Below are positions 27,392 through 35,915 of a stretch of 64,000 nt of DNA, piece by piece (the first letter of the stretch is position 1; the number at the start of each line of letters is the position of its first letter). Under the pieces are notes generated by a model, which was given only the letters and a program-made list of their open reading frames with translations, searched no databases and was not told where the DNA came from. A program made the position numbers and the translations under genes. Origin of the DNA: Clostridium sp. (GTDB taxonomy: Bacteria; Bacillota; Clostridia; Clostridiales; Clostridiaceae). The DNA lies in NCBI RefSeq assembly GCF_017888565.1, contig NZ_JAGHFX010000025.1:1-64000 (forward strand). The letters run 5' to 3'.

Positions 27392-27438
27392 GTTAAAGTA
27401 AAGCAGTATCAAAATACGTTTTAATATTAGATAATAAG

Positions 27439-27470
27439 AAGGGAAGTTCTAATTTGAACTTCCCTTTTTT
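27439..27470 (+). terminator. Terminator after the thioredoxin operon
   Basis: AAGGGAAGTTC and GAACTTCCCTT flank a 6-nt loop with a T6 tail. Confidence 0.9.
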
Positions 27471-27777
27471 GCGCATATATAAATAATAGATAAAAATTTC
27501 TATTTAAGTTTAAAAGCGTATTTAAGCAAGTAAAATCAATGGTTTAAAATGGGCTCATGAAACGCGAGCCCCTTTAGAAAAATAAAAGATTAACTGTTTT
27601 AAGGGAAATATTATAATATTTAATATGTGAACAAAATGTTAAGAATTGATGTATAAATTATAAAAAATAAACAAAATTAGACACATGATAAATATTGTCT
27701 AAATACTTTATTATTTGGGCAAACTATAATACTAATTAGATAGATAAATAATATATAAAGAAAGTTGAGGGATATTT
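27471..27777. other. Intergenic region with a GC-rich hairpin
   Basis: GGGCTC (27551-27556) and GAGCCC (27566-27571) form a short GC-rich hairpin that stands out in this AT-rich gap; CTTTAG follows. A TATAAT at 27725-27730 lies upstream of oleate hydratase, but no clear -35 was found. No other structure is recognised. Confidence 0.45.
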
Positions 27778-29514
27778 ATGGGTAAGAAGTCAAAAAATAA
27801 TATAAATCCTTTATTAGCAGTTGGTGCTATTGCAGGGGCGGCGGCAGTTGCTACTTTAGCAGCAAAGAAGATGAAGAAGAATGAAGAAAAAGAATCATCA
27901 TTTGTAACATTTACTCAAAATTTTGATGAAAATAATGAAAGACAAGTATATTTTGTTGGCGGTGGTTTAGCATCTTTAGCAGGAGCTGCATACTTAGTAA
28001 GAGACTGTAATTTTAAAGGTGAAAATATTCATATTATAGAAGGAATGCATATATTAGGCGGAAGTAATGATGGAGCTGGAGACCATATAAATGGATTTAT
28101 ATGTCGTGGCGGAAGAATGTTAAATGAAGAAACATATGAGAACTTTTGGGAGCTATTAAGAAGTGTACCATCATTAGAAATGCCAGGTATGAGTGTTACA
28201 GAAGAAATACTGAATTTTGACCACCTACATCCAACACATGCACAAGCGCGTTTGATTGATAAATATGGTGTTATACAAGATGTAGAAAGCATGGGATTTA
28301 ATAATGCAGATCGTATGGCACTTGGAAAATTAATGATTACTCCAGAAGAAAAATTAGATGATTTAACAATTGAAGATTGGTTTAAAGATACACCTCACTT
28401 TTTCACAACAAACTTCTGGTATATGTGGCAAACAACATTTGCATTTCAAAAATGGTCTAGTTTATTTGAATTTAAGCGCTACATGGAACGTATGATATTC
28501 GAATTTTCACGTATTGAAACTTTAGAAGGTGTAACACGTACTCCATATAATCAATATGAATCAGTTATACTTCCATTAAAAGCTTATTTAGATGGATTTG
28601 GTGTTGATTTCAGTATAAATGCAACTGTTACAGATTTAGATTTTAAACCAGGTGAAGGTATAACAGTAACAGCAATGCATATAGAAGATGAAGATGGAGA
28701 AAAAATAATTAAACTCAATGATGGGGATATTTGCATAATGACTAATGCTTGTATGACTGATAGTGCAACATTAGGAGATTTTAAAACAGCTCCTGAATAT
28801 AACCCAGATAAACCAATTTCAGGAGAACTCTGGTCAAAGATTGCTAAGAAGAAGCCGGGACTTGGAAATCCAGAATCATTCTTTGGGCATCCAGATGAAA
28901 CTAATTGGGAAAGTTTTACTGTAACATGTAAGGGTAATAAATTATTAAAACTTATAGAACAATTCTCAGGTAATGTACCAGGTAGTGGAGCATTAATGAC
29001 ATTTAAAGATTCTAATTGGTTAATGAGCATAGTTGTGGCAGCGCAACCACATTTCAAAAATCAACCAATGGATACAACAATATTCTGGGGGTATGGACTT
29101 TACACAGATAAGATTGGAGATTATGTAAAGAAGCCTATGAGAGAATGTACTGGTGAAGAACTATTAATTGAACTTTTACATCACTTACATTTTGAAGATA
29201 AAATAGATGAAATAATGGAAACTGTAGTAAATGTAATTCCATGTATGATGCCATACATCGATGCACAATTCCAACCACGTAAAATGACTGATAGACCTAA
29301 TGTGGTACCAGAAGGTTCAACAAATTTTGCAATGATAAGTCAATTTGTTGAAATTCCAGAAGATATGGTATTTACAGAAGAATATTCAGTACGTGCAGCA
29401 AGAATAGCAGTTTACACATTATTAAACGTAAAAAATAAAAAGATAATACCAGTAACACCTTATAAAAAGGATCCAAAAGTTTTATTAAAAGCGTTAAAAA
29501 AATCATATAGCTAG
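27778..29514 (+). CDS. ohyA: Oleate hydratase (myosin-cross-reactive antigen family)
   Basis: 578 residues. FAD-dependent hydratases of this family add water to the cis-9 double bond of unsaturated fatty acids, making 10-hydroxy acids, often as detoxification of host lipids. Seen: YFVGGGLASLAGAAYLVRD near residue 60 (Rossmann motif), EGMHILGGSNDG, CRGGRMLNEETYE, and long stretches typical of the family. The N-terminus carries a hydrophobic Ala-rich helix (about 11-30) and a Lys-rich segment before the enzyme domain, an apparent membrane anchor. About half of the Arg codons are CGN, unlike its AGA-rich neighbours, which suggests transfer. Confidence 0.93.
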   Translation: MGKKSKNNINPLLAVGAIAGAAAVATLAAKKMKKNEEKESSFVTFTQNFDENNERQVYFVGGGLASLAGAAYLVRDCNFKGENIHIIEGMHILGGSNDGAGDHINGFICRGGRMLNEETYENFWELLRSVPSLEMPGMSVTEEILNFDHLHPTHAQARLIDKYGVIQDVESMGFNNADRMALGKLMITPEEKLDDLTIEDWFKDTPHFFTTNFWYMWQTTFAFQKWSSLFEFKRYMERMIFEFSRIETLEGVTRTPYNQYESVILPLKAYLDGFGVDFSINATVTDLDFKPGEGITVTAMHIEDEDGEKIIKLNDGDICIMTNACMTDSATLGDFKTAPEYNPDKPISGELWSKIAKKKPGLGNPESFFGHPDETNWESFTVTCKGNKLLKLIEQFSGNVPGSGALMTFKDSNWLMSIVVAAQPHFKNQPMDTTIFWGYGLYTDKIGDYVKKPMRECTGEELLIELLHHLHFEDKIDEIMETVVNVIPCMMPYIDAQFQPRKMTDRPNVVPEGSTNFAMISQFVEIPEDMVFTEEYSVRAARIAVYTLLNVKNKKIIPVTPYKKDPKVLLKALKKSYS

Positions 29515-29566
29515 AATAAAAAAGTGAAAGAATGAAGATTTAATTTAATACTGAAGAATTAAATGT

Positions 29567-29661
29567 AAAATGAAAGAATTAAGGAAATAATTTAGCCTAG
29601 CTAAATTAAGAAAAATTAATTTTCTAAACTCCGTAGGAGTTTGTTCCACAATTCTTTCATT
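29567..29661. repeat. Two-hairpin dispersed repeat, copy B
   Basis: The reverse complement of this element matches copy A (20844-20939) with few differences: the first 30 bases are identical, followed by one indel and several substitutions. Terminal repeats AAAATGAAAGAATT and AATTCTTTCATTCT. The inner hairpin reads AAACTCC-GTA-GGAGTTT, with paired T-A to C-G change relative to copy A. Flanks hold TCCATTATCAATTATC-type repeats to about 29705. Between convergent genes; non-coding. Confidence 0.85.
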
Positions 29662-29709
29662 CTTTCATTAACTATCAATTGTTCCTTGTCCATTATCAAT
29701 TATCCGCAT

Positions 29710-30549
29710 TTATAAATTATCAATTGTCACTTTTTCATTGTCTAAGTACGGTTGGTACATCATAAATGCGTGATTTTCAGCCACATATTCGTCATTAATT
29801 TCTTCACCCACAATATTAAAAACTTTCCTATGTATAACATTATTTCTAATATAATGGCCAAAAAAACCAGGGGTTATAGAATGTTCTCTTTCATAAATTT
29901 CATATCTATAATTACAAGTCTCATTTGAGCACCACTCACCTATAAGATTTTCATTTGTAAGATATAATTTAAGTTGATAAGGCTTATTTGTAGTATTTTT
30001 AATCTCTAAATCTAAATAATTAAAAAAGCATGTAGCACCAGATCCAAAAGGTTGTGTTCTATTTACATCAGGAAAAACATCATGACTATGTCTATATCGC
30101 TCTGTAATAGTCAGAGGGGTATGTAAAGTAATCCAATAAATTAAATTAGATAATTGGCATAACCTGCCACCAACACCAGGTTTAAAATCACCATTAGGGC
30201 AAAGGACAACCCCGTCTTTATAACCTTTTCTATAAGTAGGTTTTCCGATTAGTTTCCAGTAAGAAAAGTATTCATCAGGCATAATTGTAACACCATCTAG
30301 CTTTTTTATTGCTAGTTTTAAGTTTTCAACTTTATTATGTTGCAAGTACATATCAACATTTTTTAGCTTTCTATAAAGAGGTGTACTATGTGTAAAAATT
30401 ACATGCTCTAATTGTTCTTCATTAATATTTTTACTATATTTATTTTTAGAGAACCACCAGTAAAAATATTTTCTGATTTTATAGTAAGTTTGTCCTAAAA
30501 ACAATCTAAATTGACTGCGTTTAATAGGCCTTTTTTCAACATAAGACAT
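29710..30549 (-). CDS. VanW family protein
   Basis: 279 residues with the VanW domain text MPDEYFSYWKLIGKP, PGVGGRLCQLSNLIYW, HSHDVFPDVNRTQPFGSGATC (split over about residues 85-180). VanW proteins accompany some vancomycin-resistance clusters but are widespread without them; their biochemical role is unknown. No signal peptide is visible and no van genes are nearby. The end overlaps the repeat-rich region left of it; no ribosome anomaly is seen. Confidence 0.85.
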   Translation of the reverse strand: MSYVEKRPIKRSQFRLFLGQTYYKIRKYFYWWFSKNKYSKNINEEQLEHVIFTHSTPLYRKLKNVDMYLQHNKVENLKLAIKKLDGVTIMPDEYFSYWKLIGKPTYRKGYKDGVVLCPNGDFKPGVGGRLCQLSNLIYWITLHTPLTITERYRHSHDVFPDVNRTQPFGSGATCFFNYLDLEIKNTTNKPYQLKLYLTNENLIGEWCSNETCNYRYEIYEREHSITPGFFGHYIRNNVIHRKVFNIVGEEINDEYVAENHAFMMYQPYLDNEKVTIDNL

Positions 30550-30861
30550 AAATTCAGCTCCTAAAATATATTACAATACAATTGTAAGATAATAGGAAAA
30601 TATATACAAGTAGGTAAATTAATATTCATAATGTAAATGATAATTGGAAAGTAAAGTACACTTATAAACAGAATTATGATAAATTAGAAGAATATAAAAT
30701 ACATACAAATTAAAGAATAATTTTGTAATGTGTATATATTAAAATATAAAAATGAGTTTAATTTCTAATTATAATAGAAAATTATGTCCTTTTAAAAAAT
30801 CTATATAGTATATAGAATTAAAAATATAAGGGAGAAAATGATTTCATTAAAGGAGAATAAT
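30550..30861. other. Upstream region of the PTS-peptidase operon
   Basis: 312 AT-rich bases. The perfect palindrome CTATATAGTATATAG at 30801-30815 lies 47 bases before the regulator start and could be an operator or part of a promoter. An ATG at 30838 starts an in-frame extension but has a poorer ribosome site. No terminator-antiterminator pair of the BglG/RAT kind was recognised by eye. Confidence 0.4.
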
Positions 30862-32760
30862 ATGAGGAGCAAGAAAATATTAGAGCAATTAGTTAATAGT
30901 GATACGTATTTAAACTTAGATTATTTTGCAGAATTATTTAAGGTATCTACAAAAACCATTAGCAATAATATGAATTGTTTAATAAAAGATGGGAAAAAGA
31001 ATGGTTTTGATATAAGACTGAAAAGAGCTAGAGGTTATTATATAGAAATAAATAATAAGGATACATTTAATTCTTATATTGAAAAAATATCATTTAATGA
31101 AATTTTTTCACCAGAATATAGGATAAGTTATATTATTGTTTTACTTTTACTAAATAGAGAATTTATTACCATGGATTATTTAGCAGAAAAAATTAGTGTA
31201 AGTAAATCAATAATAAAATCAGATATGAGAAAAGTAGAATTAGAGTTAGAGAATAGAAATATCGTATTAGAAAGGAAAGCCCATTACGGTATAAAAATTC
31301 AATGTGATGATTACACAAGGAAAGAACTAATCTTGATGTATTATGAAGATGGAAATGAATTTATAAATAACTTTATAGATAATAAACTAAAAAAGAGGAC
31401 TTTTAAAGTTATTGAAAATAAATTAATAACCTTATTAAAAGAAAATAGTTTAAATACTATTTATATAGAATTAGAACAAATAAATTCTTTTATTAAAGTT
31501 ACTATTTGTATTCATGAAGAGTTAGATGATGACTATCATAATTTTACAAAAGAAGAGTCAATTTATTTTAAAGTTGCAGATGAATTGAATAATATTATAG
31601 AAACAATATATGATATAAAATTAAATAAAAATGAATTAATAGATTTAGAGAAGTATTTAATAAAAAAGACCAAAAGATTTACAAATCAAGAAACATATAT
31701 AGAAGAGTTATGTAAAGATATAGAAAGATTTATAAAAGAAATTGATTATGAATATGATACTAATTTCTATGAAGATGAAGAGTTTAAGAATAACTTGTTA
31801 TATCATATTTCCTTATTAATAAATAGGTTGCAAAAGAAAATATCATTTAGTAATCCTTTAGTTAAAGAAATAAGTATAAAGTATCCTACAATATTTGATA
31901 TAGCAATTAAGTTTTCAAATGAAATAGAAGAAAAATATAAAATAAATATTTCTCAAGATGAAATAGGATTTATAGCAACTCATTTTGCTGCACACTTAGA
32001 AAAGGAAATTTACAATAAAATTCGAAATTACAATAAAATAGCAATAATATGTTCTAGTGGAAAAGGCAGTGCACTATTAATGAAATTAAAATTAGAAATG
32101 TTATTTTCTTCAAGTGATATCAGAACATATTCTCTATTAGATGAAGATGAAGTGGAAAACTTTAATCCAGATATAATATTTACTAATTGGCAATTAAATA
32201 GAGATTTTAAAATGCCAATTGTATACGTTAACGAACTTATTGATGATTTAGATATATTGAGAATTAGAAATATAATTAAAATGAAAAAAAATAGTACTAG
32301 CTTTATTAAAACAAATAAAGAGTTTATAAATTTGTTTAAAAAAGAAACATTTAGGGTAGTAACTAAAAATAGTAATTATATGGAACTATTAGAGGAGATG
32401 GCAAAGGAAGTAGAAGCCTTAGGATATGTAGATGAAAATTATGCTTCATATATTATAGAAAGAGAAGAGTATATGTCAACAATATATGATAATGGAGTAG
32501 CTATTCCTCATCCTATAAATATCTGTGGCAAAGATAATTTGCTAAGTGTTGCGATAATAAAGAATAATAGTTTTACTCATAATAAAAAACCAGTAAAAAT
32601 AATTTTTATGGTCGCTTTAGAAAAGGGAAATATGGATTACCTTGGAATGGTAACCCAAATATTATTTGAAATAATGAAAGATGAATATTTAGTTGAAAAG
32701 TTAAGAGGTTCAGAAACCTTTGAAGATTTTTTAATAAATCTAAATGAAATAAATATTTAG
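30862..32760 (+). CDS. BglG-family PTS regulator (HTH, two PRDs, EIIB and EIIA domains)
   Basis: About 632 residues. In order: two N-terminal helix-turn-helix domains (1-150), PRD1 and PRD2 (about 165-385), a GatB-like EIIB domain with IICSSGKGS near 397, and an EIIA type-2 domain with GVAIPHP near 545 (His phosphorylation site). Such proteins activate PTS operons in response to phosphorylation by HPr and EIIB. The start at 30862 has AAAGGAG at 6-nt spacing; the ATG at 30838 is less likely. It sits 10 bases before the M42 gene and should regulate the operon that it heads. Confidence 0.9.
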   Translation: MRSKKILEQLVNSDTYLNLDYFAELFKVSTKTISNNMNCLIKDGKKNGFDIRLKRARGYYIEINNKDTFNSYIEKISFNEIFSPEYRISYIIVLLLLNREFITMDYLAEKISVSKSIIKSDMRKVELELENRNIVLERKAHYGIKIQCDDYTRKELILMYYEDGNEFINNFIDNKLKKRTFKVIENKLITLLKENSLNTIYIELEQINSFIKVTICIHEELDDDYHNFTKEESIYFKVADELNNIIETIYDIKLNKNELIDLEKYLIKKTKRFTNQETYIEELCKDIERFIKEIDYEYDTNFYEDEEFKNNLLYHISLLINRLQKKISFSNPLVKEISIKYPTIFDIAIKFSNEIEEKYKINISQDEIGFIATHFAAHLEKEIYNKIRNYNKIAIICSSGKGSALLMKLKLEMLFSSSDIRTYSLLDEDEVENFNPDIIFTNWQLNRDFKMPIVYVNELIDDLDILRIRNIIKMKKNSTSFIKTNKEFINLFKKETFRVVTKNSNYMELLEEMAKEVEALGYVDENYASYIIEREEYMSTIYDNGVAIPHPINICGKDNLLSVAIIKNNSFTHNKKPVKIIFMVALEKGNMDYLGMVTQILFEIMKDEYLVEKLRGSETFEDFLINLNEINI

Positions 32761-32769
32761 GAGGAGTTT

Positions 32770-33810
32770 ATGAATATCGAATATTTAAAAAAATTAAGTA
32801 ACTCAGATAGTATTGCATCAAATGAAGCTGAAGTAAGAAATGTAATGTTAGAAGAACTAAAGGATTATGCAGATGAAATATCTTATGATAATTTAGGAAG
32901 TATTATTTTTAAAAAAGAAGGAAATATTAATGGACCAAAGATAATGATATGTGCACATATTGATGAAGTTGGTTTCATGGTAAGAAGCATTTCTAGCCAA
33001 GGACAAATTATGCTGATAGAAGTAGGGGGTGTTAAGCAATTATCCAAATTTATGCAGAAAGTAAGAATAACAACTAATGAAGGGCTAAAAGTAAATGGAA
33101 TATTGAATGCTACTTATGATAATGGAGTAGCAACTAAAGTATATGTTGATATTGGTGCAAATAGCTATGAAGATGTAGTGAAGCTTGGAATAGAAGTTGG
33201 AGATATGGTGACATTTACTACTGAATTTGAAGAATTAGATATAGATAATACTATTTGCGGAAAGGCATTTGACGATAGATTGGGGTGTTTTATTATTGGA
33301 GAAGTATTAAAAAAGCTAAAGAATGATGTTCATCCTAATACAGTATATTTTGTTGGGACAAGTAGTGAAGAGGTAGGGATAAGAGGTGCAAAAACAGCAA
33401 CATATAAAATAAACCCAGATATAATACTTCCAATAGATGTGGCTTGTTTTTCAGATGAATTTATAAGAGATCATACAAATAATAGACAAATATCAAAAGG
33501 AATGATGCTTACAAATTTTGATAAGACTTTAGTTCCAAATAAAAAATTAATAAATTTTATAAAAAAATCAGCAAGAAATTTAAATAAGGAACTTCAGTTA
33601 GATATGTTTACCACTGGAGGAACTGATGGGGGAGAGGCACATAAGGTGTATTCAGGAAAGCCAGTAGCAGTATCATGTATACCTGTTAGATATGGGCATT
33701 GTGGATATTCCATTGCCAATAAAAATGACATTCAAGATGCTATAGATATTTTTGTAGAAATAATCAAAAATTTTGATGAAAAAGCATATGAAGAAACTAT
33801 AAAATTTTAG
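32770..33810 (+). CDS. M42 family metallo-aminopeptidase
   Basis: 346 residues with the dinuclear metal ligands in order: C-A-H-I-D-E (near 62), KAFDDRLG (near 178), SSEEVGIRGA (near 208), PIDVAC (near 232) and YGHCGYS (near 312). Cytosolic tetrahedral aminopeptidases of this family trim short peptides; some were first annotated as glucanases (FrvX, SgcX, YpdE next to PTS genes in E. coli). AGGAGG precedes the start. It lies between the PTS regulator and the IIA gene, so a role on the imported substrate is likely. Confidence 0.9.
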   Translation: MNIEYLKKLSNSDSIASNEAEVRNVMLEELKDYADEISYDNLGSIIFKKEGNINGPKIMICAHIDEVGFMVRSISSQGQIMLIEVGGVKQLSKFMQKVRITTNEGLKVNGILNATYDNGVATKVYVDIGANSYEDVVKLGIEVGDMVTFTTEFEELDIDNTICGKAFDDRLGCFIIGEVLKKLKNDVHPNTVYFVGTSSEEVGIRGAKTATYKINPDIILPIDVACFSDEFIRDHTNNRQISKGMMLTNFDKTLVPNKKLINFIKKSARNLNKELQLDMFTTGGTDGGEAHKVYSGKPVAVSCIPVRYGHCGYSIANKNDIQDAIDIFVEIIKNFDEKAYEETIKF

Positions 33811-33822
33811 GAGGGCAATAGT

Positions 33823-34143
33823 ATGACAGAGTTAGAAAAAGATATTATGAACATTATTTCCATAGCAGGAGATAGCAAAGGAAAGGCGTTTGAAGCATTA
33901 AAGAAAGTAAAGGATATGGATTTTGAAGGAGCTAAATCTTTGCTTGAAGAATCAAGAAAATTAGACTTAGAGGCACATAAGATTCAAACAAAATTAATAA
34001 CAAATGAAATGGATCCTGAAAAAGAAAATACCCCTATATCATTGTTAATGGTACATGCTCAAGATCATTATATGACAAGTCAATTAGCTAGAGATTTAGT
34101 TGAAACACTAGTAGAAGTTTTTAAATATCAAGGAGGTAAATAA
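33823..34143 (+). CDS. PTS lactose/cellobiose-family IIA component
   Basis: 106 residues, the full length of LacF/ChbA proteins. It accepts phosphate from HPr on the His of MVHAQDHYM and passes it to IIB. The family text GDSKGKAFEAL and LEAHKIQTKLI is present. It starts 12 bases after M42 behind GGAGGG. Confidence 0.9.
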   Translation: MTELEKDIMNIISIAGDSKGKAFEALKKVKDMDFEGAKSLLEESRKLDLEAHKIQTKLITNEMDPEKENTPISLLMVHAQDHYMTSQLARDLVETLVEVFKYQGGK

Positions 34144-34144
34144 T

Positions 34145-34483
34145 ATGAAAATTTTATTATGTTGTGCAGGCGGATTTTCAACAAATATGTTAATGCAAAA
34201 TATGAAAAAGGTTGTAAAAGAGAGTGCTAAATTAAAGGAAGAAGATTTTAAATTTATAGCTATTCCAGCAGATTCATTAGAAGGGGAAATTGATAATTGG
34301 GATATAGTACTAGTTGGGCCTCAAGTATCACATAAAACTGATTTCATAGAAGCTATATGTAAGCCTAGAAATATACCATTTGTTGTAATAGATAAAGATG
34401 TGTATGGTCAAATGGATGGAGCAACAGTATTAAAACTAGCTTTAGTAACTTATAAAAAGCATCAATTAGCAAATAAAAGATAA
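34145..34483 (+). CDS. PTS lactose/cellobiose-family IIB component
   Basis: 112 residues. The phospho-accepting Cys lies in I-L-L-C-C-A-G-G-F-S-T (residues 3-13), where most homologues have CxAGMST; the F and second C are slight variants. It transfers phosphate from IIA to the incoming substrate bound by IIC. One base separates it from the IIA stop. Confidence 0.88.
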   Translation: MKILLCCAGGFSTNMLMQNMKKVVKESAKLKEEDFKFIAIPADSLEGEIDNWDIVLVGPQVSHKTDFIEAICKPRNIPFVVIDKDVYGQMDGATVLKLALVTYKKHQLANKR

Positions 34484-34513
34484 TAATGAATAGTAAAGGG
34501 GGAATGAGATAAG

Positions 34514-35839
34514 ATGTTTAAAAAGTTTGAAGAACTAATGAATAAGTACCTTATGCCAATTGCACACAAAGTTGATAAGCAGAGACATCTAAGTGCAATA
34601 AAAGCCGCTATGGTTGCTATGACACCGTTTACTATATTAGGAAGTTTTTTTGCTATAATTCCAGCACTTCCTAATATGATTGGAACTGAGAATGCTGTTA
34701 GTCAATTTATTTTAAATAATAGTGAACTATTAGATTTACCTGTTACCTTATCAATAGGATTAATGAGTTTATATGTAGTTATGTGTATTGCATATAACTT
34801 AGGTAATCATTATAAATTATATATTCCAGGGTGTATAACTTTAGCTACTTTTGCCTTTTTGTTTACAGCAATTGAAACTGTAGATGGTGGGGTATCTATT
34901 AGTTATTTAGGGTCAAAAGGATTATTTTGTGCCATGCTAGTTGGTATAATAGCAGTTGAATTGTACCGTTTCTGTAAAGAGAAAAATATTACAATTCGTA
35001 TGCCAGAAGGAGTTCCAGATTTTGTATCAAAGTCCTTTGAGCTTATTCCAATAACAATAATAGTTGCCGGAACATTTATATTAATTAGATTCTTATCATT
35101 AAAGATATTTGGAACATTGCCACCACAAATTTTAACTAAGTTTATTTCACCATTAGTTGGATCAATGGATAATCCTTGGGCAGTTCTTGGATTACACTTT
35201 GCAATATGTACAATATTCTTCTTTGGAATACATTCATCAGTATTTGGACCAGTAACAAGACCTATAATGGCTACATTTATTGCAGAAAACATTCAAGCAA
35301 TGCAAGCTGGACAACCGTTACCACATTTCTATACAGCAGGAACATCAAGTGCATTTTTTGGATTTACAGGAGCTGGAATAACTATTGGATGCGTAGTTGC
35401 TTGCTTATTATCTAAATCTAAGCGATATCGAAAGATTGGACAAATTTCACTTTTCCCATCATTGTTTGGAGTTAATGAGCCAATATTATTTGGAGCACCA
35501 ATTATATTAAATCCAATAATGTTTATTCCATTTGTATTTGGAGGAGCAATAATAGGAACTTTACCTATGTTTATGATGCATTGGGGATTGTTAAATAAAC
35601 CATTTTTTGATCCACCATATGTAGGAGTATTTTTAGAAGCATTTTTAACAAATGGAGATTGGAGAATATTAATTGCAAACGGGTTACAATTAATTTTAGC
35701 TGTCTTGATATATTTACCTTTCTTCAAGATAATGGAAAAACAAGAGCTTAAGAATGAGAAAGAAAAGCTTAATAAGGAAAGTAATATATTCTCTAATGAA
35801 GATAAAGATATTCTATCTGATTTAGATTTAGACTTCTAA
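34514..35839 (+). CDS. PTS lactose/cellobiose-family IIC permease
   Basis: 441 residues, polytopic (about ten helices), with family text MTPFTILGSFFAIIP near 37, GIHSSVFGPV near 242 and GVNEPILFGAPIILNP near 318, the last forming the substrate site with its conserved Glu. It couples import and phosphorylation. Lac-family IIC proteins take beta-linked disaccharides, chitobiose and unknown compounds. The hairpin after its stop may limit transcription into the peptidase genes. Confidence 0.9.
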   Translation: MFKKFEELMNKYLMPIAHKVDKQRHLSAIKAAMVAMTPFTILGSFFAIIPALPNMIGTENAVSQFILNNSELLDLPVTLSIGLMSLYVVMCIAYNLGNHYKLYIPGCITLATFAFLFTAIETVDGGVSISYLGSKGLFCAMLVGIIAVELYRFCKEKNITIRMPEGVPDFVSKSFELIPITIIVAGTFILIRFLSLKIFGTLPPQILTKFISPLVGSMDNPWAVLGLHFAICTIFFFGIHSSVFGPVTRPIMATFIAENIQAMQAGQPLPHFYTAGTSSAFFGFTGAGITIGCVVACLLSKSKRYRKIGQISLFPSLFGVNEPILFGAPIILNPIMFIPFVFGGAIIGTLPMFMMHWGLLNKPFFDPPYVGVFLEAFLTNGDWRILIANGLQLILAVLIYLPFFKIMEKQELKNEKEKLNKESNIFSNEDKDILSDLDLDF

Positions 35840-35858
35840 CAAAAATATAATCGATAAA

Positions 35859-35897
35859 AATGAGCAATATGAACTATAGGTGTATATTGCTCATTTA
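35859..35897 (+). terminator. Intra-operon hairpin (partial terminator)
   Basis: AATGAGCAATAT (35859-35870) and ATATTGCTCATT (35884-35895) form a 12-bp stem. The tail is TATTATAG, poor in T, so readthrough to the M24 gene is likely. It could set different levels for transport and peptidase genes. Confidence 0.6.
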
Positions 35898-35915
35898 TTA
35901 TAGAAAGGGAGAAAT

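Noticed and set aside
28584-29057. 157-codon minus-strand frame inside oleate hydratase
   Set aside because: Antisense shadow of a well-conserved enzyme; Ser/Pro-rich with no motif.
29710-30549. VanW gene as a sign of a vancomycin-resistance cluster
   Set aside because: No vanA/B/H/X-like genes are nearby; VanW domains are common outside such clusters.
35176-35727. Plus and minus frames inside the PTS IIC gene
   Set aside because: They overlap a conserved permease; no start signals.
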